This document shows positions 22,712-35,090 of a stretch of 64,000 nt of DNA, in pieces. This DNA is from Tetrastigma voinierianum (taxonomy: Eukaryota > Streptophyta > Magnoliopsida > Vitales > Vitaceae). Numbering within the stretch: position 1 is the first letter of the stretch; every line of letters begins with the position of its first letter. The notes under the pieces were generated by a model that ran no database searches, had not been told where the DNA came from, and worked only from the letters and a program-made list of their open reading frames with translations. The position numbers and the translations under genes are program-made. The DNA is taken from assembly GCA_016808115.1 (NCBI GenBank), contig JAEQBH010007413.1:62001-126000 (forward strand). The letters are read 5' to 3'.

Positions 22712-25000
22712 AACTCCCTCAAACTTCAAGTGTTGCTTGTCCCCAAGCAAAGAAAAGACTATTTGTTTGTCCTCAAACAATTGAAATTGATTTTTAAGAA
22801 CATTTTTCTTTTTTTTTTATCATATTTTCAATTATATCTGACAATTTTAGCCTAAGTGGAAATGTCGGGTTGTGATATCAATTCCAGCCAAGCTTTAATT
22901 TAGAATCTAAAAACAGTTGGATCCTTCAAATAAACAGATAATTCATAAAATGTAAACAATATAGTTCTTGACCTCTGATGTCAACGTGTGTGTTGGTATT
23001 TCCTTTATGACTAATTTGTTGGTTAGGTAGCCTTATGAGATTTACTGTAAAAGAATGGTAGTCTCTTTAGAGTGACTTAGGTCTCATAGGCTTGTTGATA
23101 ATATTATTTTCCACTAATGTAGCCATAACACCACCCTCAGGATCAAATAGGTCTTATAGGCTTGTAATGTATGGTTTGGACATTAGGTAGTTGACTGGAC
23201 GTTTTAGGCTCAAGTTCACCCAAAGTGCACATACTAATCAACATTTTGGCTTCAAACTGCTCATTCTCTCTTTTCTACTAAAAATAAACTCCTTTCAAGC
23301 ACCCATAAACTTGGCATGGTGCATCTTTTTACATATTATCCACTGTGGCTTTTTCTTTTTCCACTTTCCATTATCAATTTAGTTCCTTCAGTTCAAAAGA
23401 TCTCTTCTTTTAATTTTTTTCAAGGTTTTGGAAATGGTGCAATGTTTTTCCTTTTTAAGCTTTCTACTACCCTTAGAAAGCTTTGGGTTAGTAACTCCCA
23501 TACCAGTTGACATTAGGGTACTAGGTGTAGAACACCCCATAGAACTTAATGAAGCTCTCAAGGGAAAGTGAGCTACAAAAGGTAAAAACACCCCTTTGTT
23601 CTTTTCTTTTTTATTTGGCTTCTCTATTTTACGTGCACTTCCTATGGTACATATTTTCGTAATTTATTTTCCTTTTTCTTCCTTTATTCTCATAATTTTT
23701 CCAAAATTTGTACTCCCCCAAATTTAGTCTCTTGATTACTTTTCATGCACTCATCTTGCAATTTGGGTAAACATAGGGTTCTTTACTGAAGGATTGGATT
23801 TAAGGAAGGGTCAACATTCTATTATGTTGCTTTGATGATGAAATTGGCATTAGGTTGAAACAAGGTACTAAGGTGTATGCATATGTGCATATGCATGTGA
23901 AGAATTGGAGTTTGAAAGGCACAAACTTTCCAAGGATAATACAAATCATTTTCTATTGGACAGTTGTATTACTAGGATTTTCCTTTAATAATAATAAAAC
24001 AAGTTCTAAGGCCCATTTGAGACTAAACTTATGATGAATCCAATAACGTGTTCCTAACCCAAGCATCATCAGTTTTTGTAGGTACTTATGACCAATGTGC
24101 ATGTTTTCAGTGTTCATATGAATTGTATTGTTCAAGAAAACTAGAACTATTAGCCTTATCAGCATTATCATTTCATTTATTCTTAAGATTCTAGAATTTA
24201 GCCTATTTGTCATTGACATCACAACTTTCAAGTATGTTTCAAGTATTACTAAAATTTCATCTATAGTTTGTCTTGTTTGGTTCCTAAATAGGTTTCTATG
24301 CTATTGTACAACTAAGAAGCTCATTTGGATTCAGAAATTCATCTTAGTTCAATAATCATCATAGCACAAGAAACTCAAAAATCATCATCCTAATTTAGTC
24401 AAACAAGCCAATTCTGTATCGATATTTCAAAGATTGTATAAAAATCTCTTGACAATTTTCAACACCGAATTTATAATTTTATATTAACAAAGAGACTTTA
24501 TGAAAAGCAATGGAGCAAATTACAAAGAGAGAGTTCAGATAAAATTTTTATACTCAAGAGACTCTTTTTCTTTTTTAGGCTCTACTAGAGGTTTGGAAGG
24601 TTCCCTTGGAGGTTTGGATTTAGGTATCAGATGGATTGTTGGAGGGTCATTTGGAATATTCTGGAGGTATAAAGGGCATTTCTACATGTTCATTAGGGTT
24701 AGTAAAGGGTATGTTAGGGTGTTGCACAACTTTAGGCACTATGATATAGGGTACATAGTTAGAGATCCGGATGTTTGGCAATGGCACTTTCTTCTTCCTT
24801 GTTACTGTCTTCATAACCCAGTCTAGGATTTCTGCATTTCCTTTGTCGGCTCAGGCCCACCTCTTACTTTATTGACTCCAAGGTTGCCCTATTGTGATCT
24901 GCTCGAGTCATTATGGAGCTCTCTCTCCTTGTAGTAATCTGAAACCATTTAACCACGTCCCTTGATCCTAGAAACTTGATAAATTTTTGATTGCCTGATC
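22712..25000 (-). other. 3' UTR and ORF3 tail region of element 4
   Basis: The polypurine tract is at 22712-22722. Beside it the minus strand reads TTGGGGACAAGCAACACTTG, a phrase typical of the 3' UTR of Athila/Tat elements. The rest is AT-rich. Open frames such as 23953-24231 (minus) and 24500-24826 (plus) carry no domain I recognise. The lower part of the ORF3 reading frame may extend into 24800-25000. Confidence 0.55.
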
Positions 25001-27877
25001 TCTTCTTTATAGCATTCTTAACAAATTGTCATCCCTTTCTTTCTACCCTTTCCAATATTCTTCATCCATTTCCTTTAACTCAACTCTCCACATCTCATCT
25101 CTCTCCTCTAGTTCTTTCTTCCACTCCAAGTCTCTTTGTCTTATTGCCTCCTCTAGGAACTGTTCCCTTTTTCTTAGCTCAGCATCAAAATACTCATCCC
25201 TCATTTGCAATTGTATTCTTAGGTGGCTGTCTCTCTCTCTCACATTTTTCTCATCATTTCTATCAATTATGTATTTGCCTTGTTGTCTTGAGCTTTCTAC
25301 TTGCTCATTTTGGTAATCCTCGGTTTGCTACTCATGCATCTAGTCAAAACTGGGACTGCTCTACCTTTCTTTTCTTTTTCTTACATTGCTTACTACTAGA
25401 GTCTACTCAGCATTCTCCTCTCTTCTTTCTTCTTCTTCAAATTCATTTTCTTGTACTTTTTCCTTGCCCTTGTTGGATGGAGGTTTAGTTATGCCAGTAA
25501 GGGTGAGTGGAGAGGTCCTAGGGCATATTTCCACTTTTTCCCAATTGCCTTCCACCCTTCCCAGTATACACAAACTAGTTATGGTTGAAGGGTGTGGAAC
25601 GAGACCTCTGTATTTTCTGTTATAGCAGTACAAGATGGATTTCTCTATGATTTTGCCCACATTCATCTTATAGCCTTTCAAGATGGCACAGGCGCCTTTG
25701 CTTCCTCGCTAACTTCACTATACTCAAGTTCTTGGAAGGCATCAGGACCAAGTTGAGGAAGTAAAACCATACCTTTGCTTCCTCAGTTAGTGACCCTCTA
25801 AAGATAGAGTCAAAGGGGTTCTTCTTAGTGGCATTCCATTCCCCTTTCCCAACAGTGAGCAATTCTACTATATTATAGTGGTTTGGATCTTTCTGCAGTT
25901 TCTTGAATTTGGATCCATCATTTTGCTCACTCAGCTTAAAAGCCTTGTTTATGTTCTCCCTGTCAAAGGAGATCCATTTACCCTTGACATAACACTTCTT
26001 GTCTTTCTTCCCTACCAGATTTGAGTAGAACTCCCTACTAAAGAAACAAACCTAGCTGAATGGTGCTTGCATAACTGGCTCCATCCTCTCTTCTCGATCA
26101 CTTATTTGAATGGTGGGATGAGTTACTTGAAACCTCCTTCTCCCATGAAATCCTTCTTTAGCATCATGTTTTCCATGACAACGAATGCTATGTTTGACAC
26201 AAACTCGTCTGCCCCATCCTCTTTCTCTTGCTCTATTTCTTCTTCTTATGCATCCCTCTTCCTTTTTCTCCTTTCTTCAGTTAGTGGCTCTGTCTCTATC
26301 CTTACTTCGAGCCTTTCTTCTTGAATTACCGTGTGTTGGGATCCCGACAATAAAGCATAGCGAATAAGAATTTTTAACAGCCCAGGCGCATCGGAACCAG
26401 AGGTTTGATGAAACTAAACAATGAATTAAGGTAATCCAAATCTTACCTCTTGTAGATCGAATCCTCTTCGATTAAGTTCTTGATCACACACTGCGGCTGG
26501 AAACACAAGCGAGGAAGCGATCCGGCAACAACGAGCCCAGGCGTGCGGTGTGCAGCATACCCTCTAAAGAGTATCCTGCAGTGACTAATGGATGGGATGA
26601 ATGTGCTGGCACCTTATGATGAGTCTTTGTCCTGAAAACCAAAGACACCTTGGTGTCTTCCAAAACTCAAAAGAATTCTCTCTCCAAACACCCATTTCAA
26701 AAGAACCACATTCTTTTAGATGATAAACCTCATATTTATATCAAGCCTCCCAAACCCTTTGATTAAAACAAATTTAAACAAAATCCCATTAACTATTAAT
26801 GAGCTTGGGCTTAGGCTTGGATTAATCATGGGCTAAAGAGAGCCTTTCTAACATCCCATTATAGCTCATTCTTATGTGTGACCCTATAGGTTCACTTTCG
26901 ATGTTGTGTGAACCCCAAATCATATTCTAAGCCCACAAAGTTATAGTGGTCTCAGAAAGACATTATAACTACCCCAAATCAAGTAATTTGATGACTCAAA
27001 AAACCTTACAACAGTATGATATTAGTCCTTTGTCACCGCGATGTCTCGATTAAGCACAAAGCATGGATGAAGTCATCTTTATACAACTTAATCGTTTCTT
27101 AATTCTCCAAGTAAATGACTAAACAAATGATGTTGATAACTCCTATCAATCTCATTCCGAGAGCTGCTCCCATGCATTTCTCAGTCTTACTTATCAAGAG
27201 GCGATAGACATCTCCTCGATTAAGAGTGGGACAAATTCCTTCACTATCTGCCTCTTTGTTCCTCCACATGATTTACTCCATGCCCAACCATAGCATGTAT
27301 TACCATCCTGTAAAGGCGTCATTGAATATGTCAGGAACACTAAGTTTCTCATGTAAGAATCCATGGTGAATTCAAGGTCGAAGGACTCAAATACTACCGC
27401 AATGAAAGAAATTCTCTTGATGACATAATCCATGTAGTATTTCTCATAGCGGGTCAATCCAATAACATGTATTTATATTCTGAGTAACATCTTATGTTCA
27501 TGACCAGCAAAACGTGGTCTTTTCTCAGAAAACATAATAATCTTACTTTATAATTATTCCCACAATAATGATTGACTATGGACTATTTAGAATAGTGTTC
27601 TTATGCCTTAAGGTTTTACTATCAAGTCACATACTTGATGACGTAAAAGCGAGCCAACTATTCAAGAGGATACATTTATCAAGTTAAACCACAATTTAAA
27701 CAACAAGATAAAATGATAAATGCCTCATGTATATAAACATATAATGACAATGTATATGCCACTGAGCTTGAGCATATCACTAACAGTTTGAAGCTCTAGG
27801 GTAGCTTCATCCTCACTTCCAGCATACTCCTCCATGATTTCGTTCAGGTTAGGAATCAAACTTTGCTGCTCAGACAT
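25000..27877 (-). pseudogene. ORF3 remnant, element 4 (coiled-coil type)
   Basis: The ATG at 27877 (minus) starts MSEQQSLIPNLNEIMEEY and runs to a break at 27750, where a copia-type LTR is inserted. Coding sequence resumes below 26334. The frame 25668-25862 has GEWNATKKNP and LTEEAKVWFYF, and 25403-25681 has MKGYKMNVGKIIEKSI and GLVPHPSTITSLC. These are signatures of the ORF found downstream of pol in Athila-like elements. The frame 25043-25243 is almost all charged heptads (RKREQFLEEAIRQRDLEWKK), a predicted coiled coil near the C-terminus. Stops lie between the blocks. The role is unknown. The protein is clearly diverged from the ORF3 of elements 1 to 3. Confidence 0.65.
26334..27749 (-). 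repeat. Copia-type solo LTR inside ORF3 of element 4
   Basis: It runs from TGTTGGGATCCC (low end) to ATAATGACA (high end). On the minus strand this is TGTCATTATATG to GGGATCCCAACA. The ORF3 reading frame is present on both sides and absent inside. The wording at the start resembles Ty1/copia LTRs of grapevine as I remember them. No internal retroelement genes are present. The flanks do not show a clean 5-bp duplication (CCGTG against ATGTA). The small frame at 27194-27457 is not recognised. Confidence 0.65.
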
Positions 27878-28718
27878 CATTGGTAGCGTTGGATTGGGTT
27901 TTTTTAGGGTTTTTAAAAGGATGAGAACAGCTTCTAGGGCTCCAAAGGTTTGAGAGAAGATGATATTTGAAATTCAAAACGTTTAAAGTTCCAATTTATA
28001 GGCCGAGGAATATGTTGCAACAATCGAATTGTTGCAACTACAAATTTCTATGTCTTGACAAAACAATAGCTTTGAAGTCTAAAAATTATGTTGCGACATA
28101 AGATTTTGATGTCACGATAAAAAATTATGAGTCGCAAACCCAAATTGTCGTGACAAAAATGTATATGTCATGACAAATAAATGATTATGAAAGCCAAAAT
28201 AATGTCGTGATAATAACTTTTCAGGCAAACTAATGTCAGGACAAAATATTATGCCTCCATAGTGAATGTTTGTCACGATAAAGATTTTATCTGTTGCGAA
28301 ATACAAATGTCACAACAACAATAAAAAAATGTCACGACAAACTTGCCTTATGTTGAGAAAGGCTAGATTGGTATTTGTTGGGATAAAGGAAAATTGTGTT
28401 GTACAAAATTTACAATTTCATCCCAATCTTCATTTTATTAAAATTTTGAGCCATTTTAACCATGTTAATATACCAGACATCTTGCAATACATTTTAATCA
28501 CTCAAACCATGCTTGTGAATACAAATTTAACCTTAACTAAGCATCTTAATTGAAGCATGGACAATTAAATTCAATTTCTTCACCCAACAATATTTGTAAT
28601 TATACAGAAAATATAAAAATTGACTAAGAAAGCTAATTGGAAACTTCTCACAATTGTGGAGCATGCTTTTCTCTTCAAATTGCAGCCGATTTGATGGATT
28701 TCAGTTGAAGTTCATTAT
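27878..28718 (-). other. Leader upstream of ORF3, element 4, with TGTCGYGACA cluster
   Basis: From about 28005 to 28345 there are repeated short palindromes: ATGTCACGATAAA, TTGTCGTGACAAA, ATGTCATGACAAA, ATGTCGTGATAA and TGTCACGACAAA. The same motif fills 21900-22520 in the LTR of this element. The rest is AT-rich and non-coding. The sequence stops matching element 4 at about 28718, where the LTR of element 5 starts. Confidence 0.65.
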
Positions 28719-29336
28719 TGTAGGAGGTTCGAATTCGGAGCACTTAGGCTTGTTCTGGTCCTCCCTCATCCAAACTCGGAATCGCATGAATTTTTTTTTG
28801 GTGGACTCCTTATTCTTCAGAGAATAGTTTTTCAGAATTTTAGATTTTTTCTCTGTAGGATCGTGATTGGGAGCCCAGTGCAGTGCGTTCGTTGGGTGGG
28901 TTGTATGGAAACATATTTTGGTGATTTTAGAGCCCAAATTTGATATGGTTAAAGCCCATAAGCCCTAGATCAGTCCTAGGAATGGTTTGGGTCCAGTTTT
29001 GGAGCCATTTGGTGTACAGCCCACCTTGGAATCCATTTGAATTGTTCTTGGTTAAGCAAAAAATTAAATGTGTAGTTGTTGACCTGGAAATAGAATAGAT
29101 GAGTGTTTATGGAGCTGGGGAAGTCCAAGACTGATTAGGGGAATTCCTGGGACTGAAGATGTGCAAAATGGAGTGGGCTCAGAAGGGTTAAGGAGGAGAA
29201 ATACAAGAAAAAACCGTGGAGAATGCGGGAGAAGGGGGGGCGGGAGAGAGAGAAAAAGAAAAGGCAGTGAAAGGGGAGGAGGGGAATAAGAAAGAAAAAG
29301 AGAATGATAGATTCTCTATATCCGGGTTTGAGTGGT

Positions 29337-30557
29337 TGATTAGTGCCAAAAAAAGTGCTATTGTAGGTTTGGCGCTTTGTGTACTAATCAGCAGAGCTCT
29401 TCAATTTTCACATTAAAGGTCGATTATTCTGCGTCGCATTTTGGCTAATTTTGTAGTTTTCGCGAAGCTAATGCCAAGATTGTCAAGTCAATGAAGCCCG
29501 AAGAATTAAGTCGAACTCCAACATTTCGCCTCGAATAGAAGGAAAGAAGAGAGATGACGAAGAAATAAAGAAGCATCATGATCTGAAAATTTCGCACCAT
29601 GGTCATAAAAATTTATGCAGTGCGAGTACCTCTCGTGCACTGTTCATGCTGCGACATTTTGACTTTCTGTGTCCCTTTTGATTTCTTCCCATTTTCCCAT
29701 GTGTATAGGAGTGTGAGGCGAGGGCATTTTTGTATTTTCTCTTCTTGGAACCTATAAGCCTAAATCTTGAAGCGAAATGGAGGGCCCAATTTGGCTGGGT
29801 GAAATCTGAGCACTGGAGTAAGCTTTCCGTTACTTGAAACACCCCTCACGAGGATGGCCAACCACGGAGGATGGTTGGCTGGCCCTTCTTTCTAGAAGAG
29901 GAGGGCTGTTGGCTTTGGATTTAAGGTGACTGTTGGTCCTCTGTTTTTAACGCATGCATTTGTTGTCATTTATGTTTCTATCTCTCACACTAGGTTTAAA
30001 TCCCTTGTATGTGCCCTGATTGACTAGTACTTGGCAATCTTTTTAGGTTTAGTGGATGCTTATTGCTAGATCCACTGATATTCGGTTAGTTGTCACTATA
30101 GGGTAGATCAAAGAGAAAAGATTTTCACAGTTAAGGACCATGAATGATAGGCAAGTGCTTTTTTTCAAAAGGAAAAATTTTAGGGTTTAGTTTTTAAAGC
30201 TAAATGAAGATCCGGTTCGGGAAATGACTATAGGTTATCCTCAATGCGAGAAATGAGCAGGACTCCGATTGCCTTAGGACCTCAAACCAGTAGCCCAATG
30301 CTTCAAAGAGTTATTTTTCTTAGTTTTCTTAATTTTATTTTCAGCTTGCAAACCACCATACACTACTATTTTTATCAAACCCAAAAATCCAAACAAAATT
30401 CACCATTTTGACTTGTGCAACTTATTTGTCTTGAAGAAAACCCATCCACTGAGTTCGACCACTGAAGGCCACTATCTTTATGATGGCTACTTTGACAATG
30501 CAGAAGGTAGGTTTATAAATATTGTTGATTCCGGCACCCCTACTGTGGCATGAATCA
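29337..30557 (+). repeat. 5' LTR of element A
   Basis: It starts TGATTAGTGCC and ends GGCATGAATCA. The first 54 bases form a hairpin (ends TGATTAGT and ACTAATCA). At 29580-29640 the motif AATTTCGCACCATGGT and GTGCGAGTACC occurs. The LTR is shorter than its 3' partner by scattered small gaps. Confidence 0.9.
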
Positions 30558-30559
30558 AA

Positions 30560-30577
30560 TGGTGCCGTTGTCGGGGA
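30560..30577 (+). other. Primer-binding site of element A (tRNA-Asp type)
   Basis: TGGTGCCGTTGTCGGGGA lies 2 bases after the LTR. It differs by only two positions from the complement of the 3' end of plant tRNA-Asp, the known primer of Athila elements. This is the best preserved primer site in the window and fixes the orientation and family of element A. Confidence 0.85.
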
Positions 30578-31260
30578 TGGTGCCTTAGTGCATTTGACGA
30601 GTTGTTGAACACTTATGATCCTCATCACAAGTTTTGGTGAATTTTCCTTCTATCATTTTACTGTCAGGTTTTTTTTAGTTGCCTTGTTTTCTAGCAGGAG
30701 TGCATGTTCCAGTGGGTAAGCCAGAAGCTACAGTGATCTCAAACATAGACCAAATGGAACTACCTGGAGGAAACAACATAGTTAGTCTGAGGAAACCTTA
30801 GTACATGGTCATGAGGGACTAGAAACTCTCCATGGATGAATGTGCCCTCATGCATAGTGCCTCAACAAGCACCATATGGAAATTCTTACGAAGCCTAATT
30901 GGAGGAACCACCTAAACCTCTCATGGGGACCAGAACCTCCACAGTATGCACCTCTTGCTTCTCCATCTTATGCTTCAACTCCTCAGTCTCAACCACCACA
31001 GTCAATCTCTCCAGTTGAGCAAGCAATATTGAAGCAAAGGCCATCCCATCTCCACTACCTATACTACAAAACTTTAGGAAGTTAGTGGCCACTGCTCAGA
31101 TTTTTGCCACTACATCAAAAATTGGCATTTGCTCATCTTGCATGTAGCCGGATGGTTTGGGTGCTTTGGTTCATGTGCAGACACCTGAACCTCGGCATTT
31201 CTACAAGCTCCACACATTTCAACGGAAAACCTCGAAGGCTTGGCCAGTCCCCCAATTTTA
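30578..31260 (+). pseudogene. Short gag remnant of element A
   Basis: The frame 30876-31085 contains PNWRNHLNLSWGPEPPQ, the Athila gag signature also seen in element 1 (WKNHPN). Some 200-300 bases around it look like decayed gag. The N-terminal gag domain and everything after this signature are missing. The piece is too short to work as gag. It shows that the element derives from a coding Athila ancestor. Confidence 0.65.
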
Positions 31261-31507
31261 TTTTGATTTTCCTATTTTATTTTATTTTATTTAGGTTATT
31301 TAGTTTTTTTCTCTTTAGATTTTCTCTAATTTTAAGTTAATCTTGTTTCTAGCTTATTTTCATTTTACTGCATTTTTTTATTTTCTGTGTTTATTTTGAA
31401 TTAAATGGCTGAAGTTTGAAGAGAGGATGCTTAAGTTTGAAAGAGTCTTAGCGAGACCTAGTTTCGCCTTCGAAGTGAAATTTCGCATCAGTCTTGAAAA
31501 TTATTTC

Positions 31508-31597
<90 letters not shown>

Positions 31598-32388
31598 TTT
31601 GTTTTCACCTAAAAAAAAAATTTATTATTTTGTTTTCTCAAAAAAAAATCGCATTGGTGCGAGAATTTCGCACCGATGCAGTGAAAAGGCCACCTTTGGT
31701 GCGAGATTTTCCGGCTCCTCCTAATTTGTAGCCTTCCATTTTGTTTTACCATAACTTTTCATCCGAACTCACGTTTTTGGGTAATTTTGAGTATCGTTGG
31801 AAAGATTAGAGGTGTAGAGATCCAAATATATCAGAAGAACACTTTTGAAGTATTATATGAAGGAATTGTAATTTTCAAAATGCTCCAACTGGTCACTTTT
31901 TCCTCTTTTCTTCTCTAACTTGTTCATTTGAAGCTGACGGGTGAATAAGGTGTCGGTGAAAATGTTGCTAGGACCTCCTATCTAACAACGGGTATCTCAT
32001 CAGGGAGGTATCACTTCAGCCTCTAACTTTCAATCCGAGGCCCCATTGAGGACAATGTGATTTGGTTGGGAGGACAGCGAAGAATTATTTTTATTTATGC
32101 TTTTGTTTCTATTTTGAGCTAAGCCCATTTGTGTTGTTCGGTGTTGAGCACATTGTTTGTCTTGTTTGTGAAGTTGTTATACTATACAACTTACTTTTTC
32201 AGATAAGTGCACCCATTTTGCACCACTTTTTTTGTGGTTTTGCCCTATTAACACTATGATTGGAAAAGTGAAACTTTATCTAATCTGATGTTAGATTAGT
32301 GTCATATGCACCTAGTCGAGTGGATGATTAGTTGAATTCTTGTTTCTTTCGACCTTTTTCTTCCACCTCTAGCTAACCACTCACTATG
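31261..32388 (+). other. Non-coding internal region of element A, with (AT)n and palindromes
   Basis: An (AT)n tract at 31511-31589 is flanked by the motifs GTGAAATTTCGCATC (left) and GGTGCGAGAATTTCGCACC (right). The following 300 bases (about 31740-32010) match element B at 59940-60240 on the other strand; shared landmarks are CCATAACTTTT, GATCCAAATAT, GGTCACTTTTTCCTC and GAATAAGGTGTCG. After that comes the family 3' UTR. The open frame through the AT tract (Ile-Tyr repeats) is an artefact of the repeat. Confidence 0.7.
31511..31589. repeat. (AT)n microsatellite
   Basis: About 39 uninterrupted AT units lie in the internal region of element A. It is likely length-variable between individuals and hard to assemble exactly. 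Confidence 0.98.
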
Positions 32389-33209
32389 TGTTGTAAACAA
32401 TGGGTTTTTTTAATAAAAACAAAAACAAAAAGTTGTGTCCCACATGGAACAAAGACAAGGTTTTTGAGTTTATATATTAAAACCCATTTATGGACATCAT
32501 GGATTGAAAAGGAGGCCTGCGCATACAAGGAATGGGCAGCTCAATTTCGTGCAAATCGTTAGGTTGCCCCTCATAACATGAATAGACCGGGACACATTTG
32601 GTTTTGCTCCCAATTAATTTTGGTTTTGCTTACCTAAATAAAACAAAGGGTTTATTTTAAATTCAAATTCTAACCATTAAGTTTGCTTTTAATTCATAAC
32701 GTTTCGCTTTAACTCTTACAATTAAGTTTGCATTTAATTCGTAACGTTTTTAAATTAAATCCTCTTAATGACGACAATACATAATTTTTCCTATAAATTC
32801 AAATGGATTACAAGTTTGAAATACTTTTTTTCAAACTCATTTCTTCTACAACTTTGAATCTCGTTTTCTTCTCACTCTGTTGTTCTTTGATCTGAGCCTC
32901 GGTTCGGGAGTATTTGGATCTGAAATAAATTCATAGGGCGTGTTATACACCTGAGTCCTTGATTACGGTTCTTAGATCACTTTGCACCTCGGAGTTATTG
33001 TTTATGATACGAGTTACTTGTTACGTCTTGACCACTCCACCACCTTGTTCTTTGCTGCTTTGCTCCCATACAAACCCTCTTCTTTGTTCCACACGCGCTC
33101 TGACTTCTCTTCTCTACTGATCATCTTTGCTGCTGCTACCCATCATCCTCGCTTCAGTTGCCATCTACATCATTTTATTTGTTGCTGTTGGATTGATATT
33201 TAGTTAACA
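32389..33209 (+). repeat. 5' LTR of the copia element
   Basis: The 821-bp LTR runs from TGTTGTAAAC to TTAGTTAACA. Its 3' part (from about 32950) is repeated at 36942-37191: shared landmarks are GGTTCTTAGATCAC, CTGATCATCTTT and CATCATCCTCGCTTCA. The 5' part has no counterpart at the other end. A CCTATAAATTC (32790-32800) could be a TATA box. Confidence 0.8.
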
Positions 33210-34030
33210 ATCTTAGGAATTTATTTTCTCCACTTTGATCATGGAAACAAATGCTCCAAGCGGCTTCCCCGGCCATTACGCCGTCATTTGCGATTACGCC
33301 TTTGCATCACTCAGGCATCGGTCCGCAACTCCATACGGACATCTCGGGATTAAGGTCTTTATGGCCAAAACATAGCGGCCCGGCATGAGCGGATTTACTC
33401 CACTCTCGATATGCATGGAGTGGCGTGGTTCTTGACTAGTGGCATGCTTCCCAGCTGGGTGGAGCGAACACCGCGCGACCTTCAGATCTTCGGTCGGCCG
33501 CTCTCGGCCCGACCGCAAAGATGCGAATAAATCTCAAAACTCGGGGAACAAAACCCAAAATTTCTAACCCTCTGCTTTTAAAAGAAAGGCACTTGTTTGT
33601 TTGTGTGAGCAGGCCATCATGCCTTACCTGATGTAGAAGAGAGTAAAAACTAGAAAGTGTGGAAATCCTCTTAAAGCCAACTTGGTCGAAGGAGATGACA
33701 TATTAGCTCTTTGTTATCTCACGAAGCTAATATGGTGACAATTCCCAGAAATTGGTGATGATACATTGCAACAAAGACATATTTGTGCAAACAAAGATGC
33801 TTTTACCTCCTACACTCCGGTAGGGGATGATGAAAATGTTGACTACCTTGGTGACTCTCACCTTGCTCAAGTCTGAAGGGCAAAGTCATCAAAAACTCAT
33901 GGGAAGATACGGCCCTTAAATAATATATATTTAATATAAAGTAAATTAGTTAAATCTTAATAGAAGTGTATTAAATGTCATTTAAAATCTAGCAATTATA
34001 GTAACAAAATAACATCTTATCTTAACAGTA
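33210..34030 (+). pseudogene. Copia gag end and protease remnant
   Basis: Near 33590-33640 a zinc-knuckle-like segment reads AGHHA. The stretch 33680-33880 gives NLVEGDD, then RHICANKDAFTSYTPVGDD, a copia protease region that cuts the polyprotein. The catalytic Asp-Ser/Thr-Gly is disturbed: the sequence reads GATACATTGCAA, where Gly is lost. Upstream, 33240-33540 is unusually GC-rich for this element, and I do not recognise a gag N-terminal domain in it. No primer-binding site for tRNA-Met is visible after the LTR. Confidence 0.6.
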
Positions 34031-34079
34031 GTTTGTAATGATACTGTATAAATCTAGAAGTTATGAATGAGAATGCAAC

Positions 34080-35090
34080 TGTACCTTACTTGGTTGATTC
34101 GTATGATATATGACATGCTAGATTAGGACATGTGGTAGTGGATGTATTGAAAATAAAGAAACTCTGGGCCTAATCAATTATATTGATTCTTCAGGCTTAA
34201 GTAAGTGCAAATATGTGCCACTTTTAAGCTAACTAAAAGACATGGCTATTGACTAGAGAAACAAAGTTATTAGAACTTATTCATTACGATCTAGGAGATT
34301 TAAAACAAACCATGACTAGGGGTGGTAAGAAATTCTATGTAACCTTTATTGATGATTATTCTAGGTTTACTAGAGTTTACTTGCTTAGAAATAAAGATGA
34401 AGCATTTGACATGTTCTTAAGCTATAAAGTTGAAGTAGAAAATTAAAAGGATTAGATATGATAGAGGGGATGAATACATCCCTTTAAATGATTATTGTGA
34501 AAAGGAAGGAATAATTCATGAAGTGACTCCTCTTTATTCACCTGAGTCAAATGGAGTTGCTGAAAGAAATAATAGGACTCTTAAAAGAGAGATGATACAG
34601 ATTCTCTCACTTGTTAGTGCTTCGGCCTGCTGTCGTAAATTAAACCATACTCTGCGCATGTCATCTACAAAATAGAATTCCATACAAGAAAACTGGTAAA
34701 ACACCCTGTGAGTTATGGAAAGGTCATGAAACTAACCTTAAATATTTGAAAGTGTGGGGGTGTCTTGCCAAGGTTATGTTACCTAATCTTAATAAGAGGA
34801 AAATAGGGTCAAAGACTTCTGATTGCATGTTTATTGGGTATGCTAGAAATAGTGCAGCTTATAGATTTCTAGTTTTGAAAAGTGATGTTCAAGAAAGCAA
34901 CACTATTATTGAGACAGAAAATGCCGAATTTTTTGAACACATTTTCCCACTTTCTGAACAAATTTCTCATACACCCACAATTGTGGATGTTGAAAAATCA
35001 TATGATGAGCATGTGCCCACTAGTGTGGATGATATGGAAAGCTCTCATGATGAGTTGAGAAGGAGTAAGAGATGAAGAAAAGAGGTTTCC
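34080..35090 (+). pseudogene. Copia integrase remnant
   Basis: The pre-integrase segment near 34100-34140 keeps the bases of a His-Ala-Arg-Leu-Gly-His motif, out of frame. The frame 34249-34446 has IHYDLGDLKQT, FIDDYSRFTRVYLLRNKDEA (core Asp residues), and then a stop. Near 34540-34600 SPESNGVAERNNRTLK supplies the core Glu. The frame 34746-35075 has LKVWGCLAKVMLPN and GSKTSDCMFIGYA, the conserved end. Integrase would insert element cDNA. Two breaks (near 34445 and 34625) interrupt an otherwise close match to the family. Confidence 0.85.

Noticed and set aside
24991..25625. Ser/Phe/Leu-rich plus-strand frames up to 165 residues
   Set aside because: They are the antisense of the Glu/Arg/Lys-rich coiled coil of ORF3 in element 4, whose minus-strand peptides match the family.
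28719..29336. Possible host exon in the stretch before element A, including the charged frame 29216-29416
   Set aside because: The purine-rich frame has low complexity. The stretch joins with 39365-40850 as one LTR of element 5.
31427..31724. Open frames made of Ile-Tyr repeats
   Set aside because: They are produced by the (AT)n tract and have no coding meaning.
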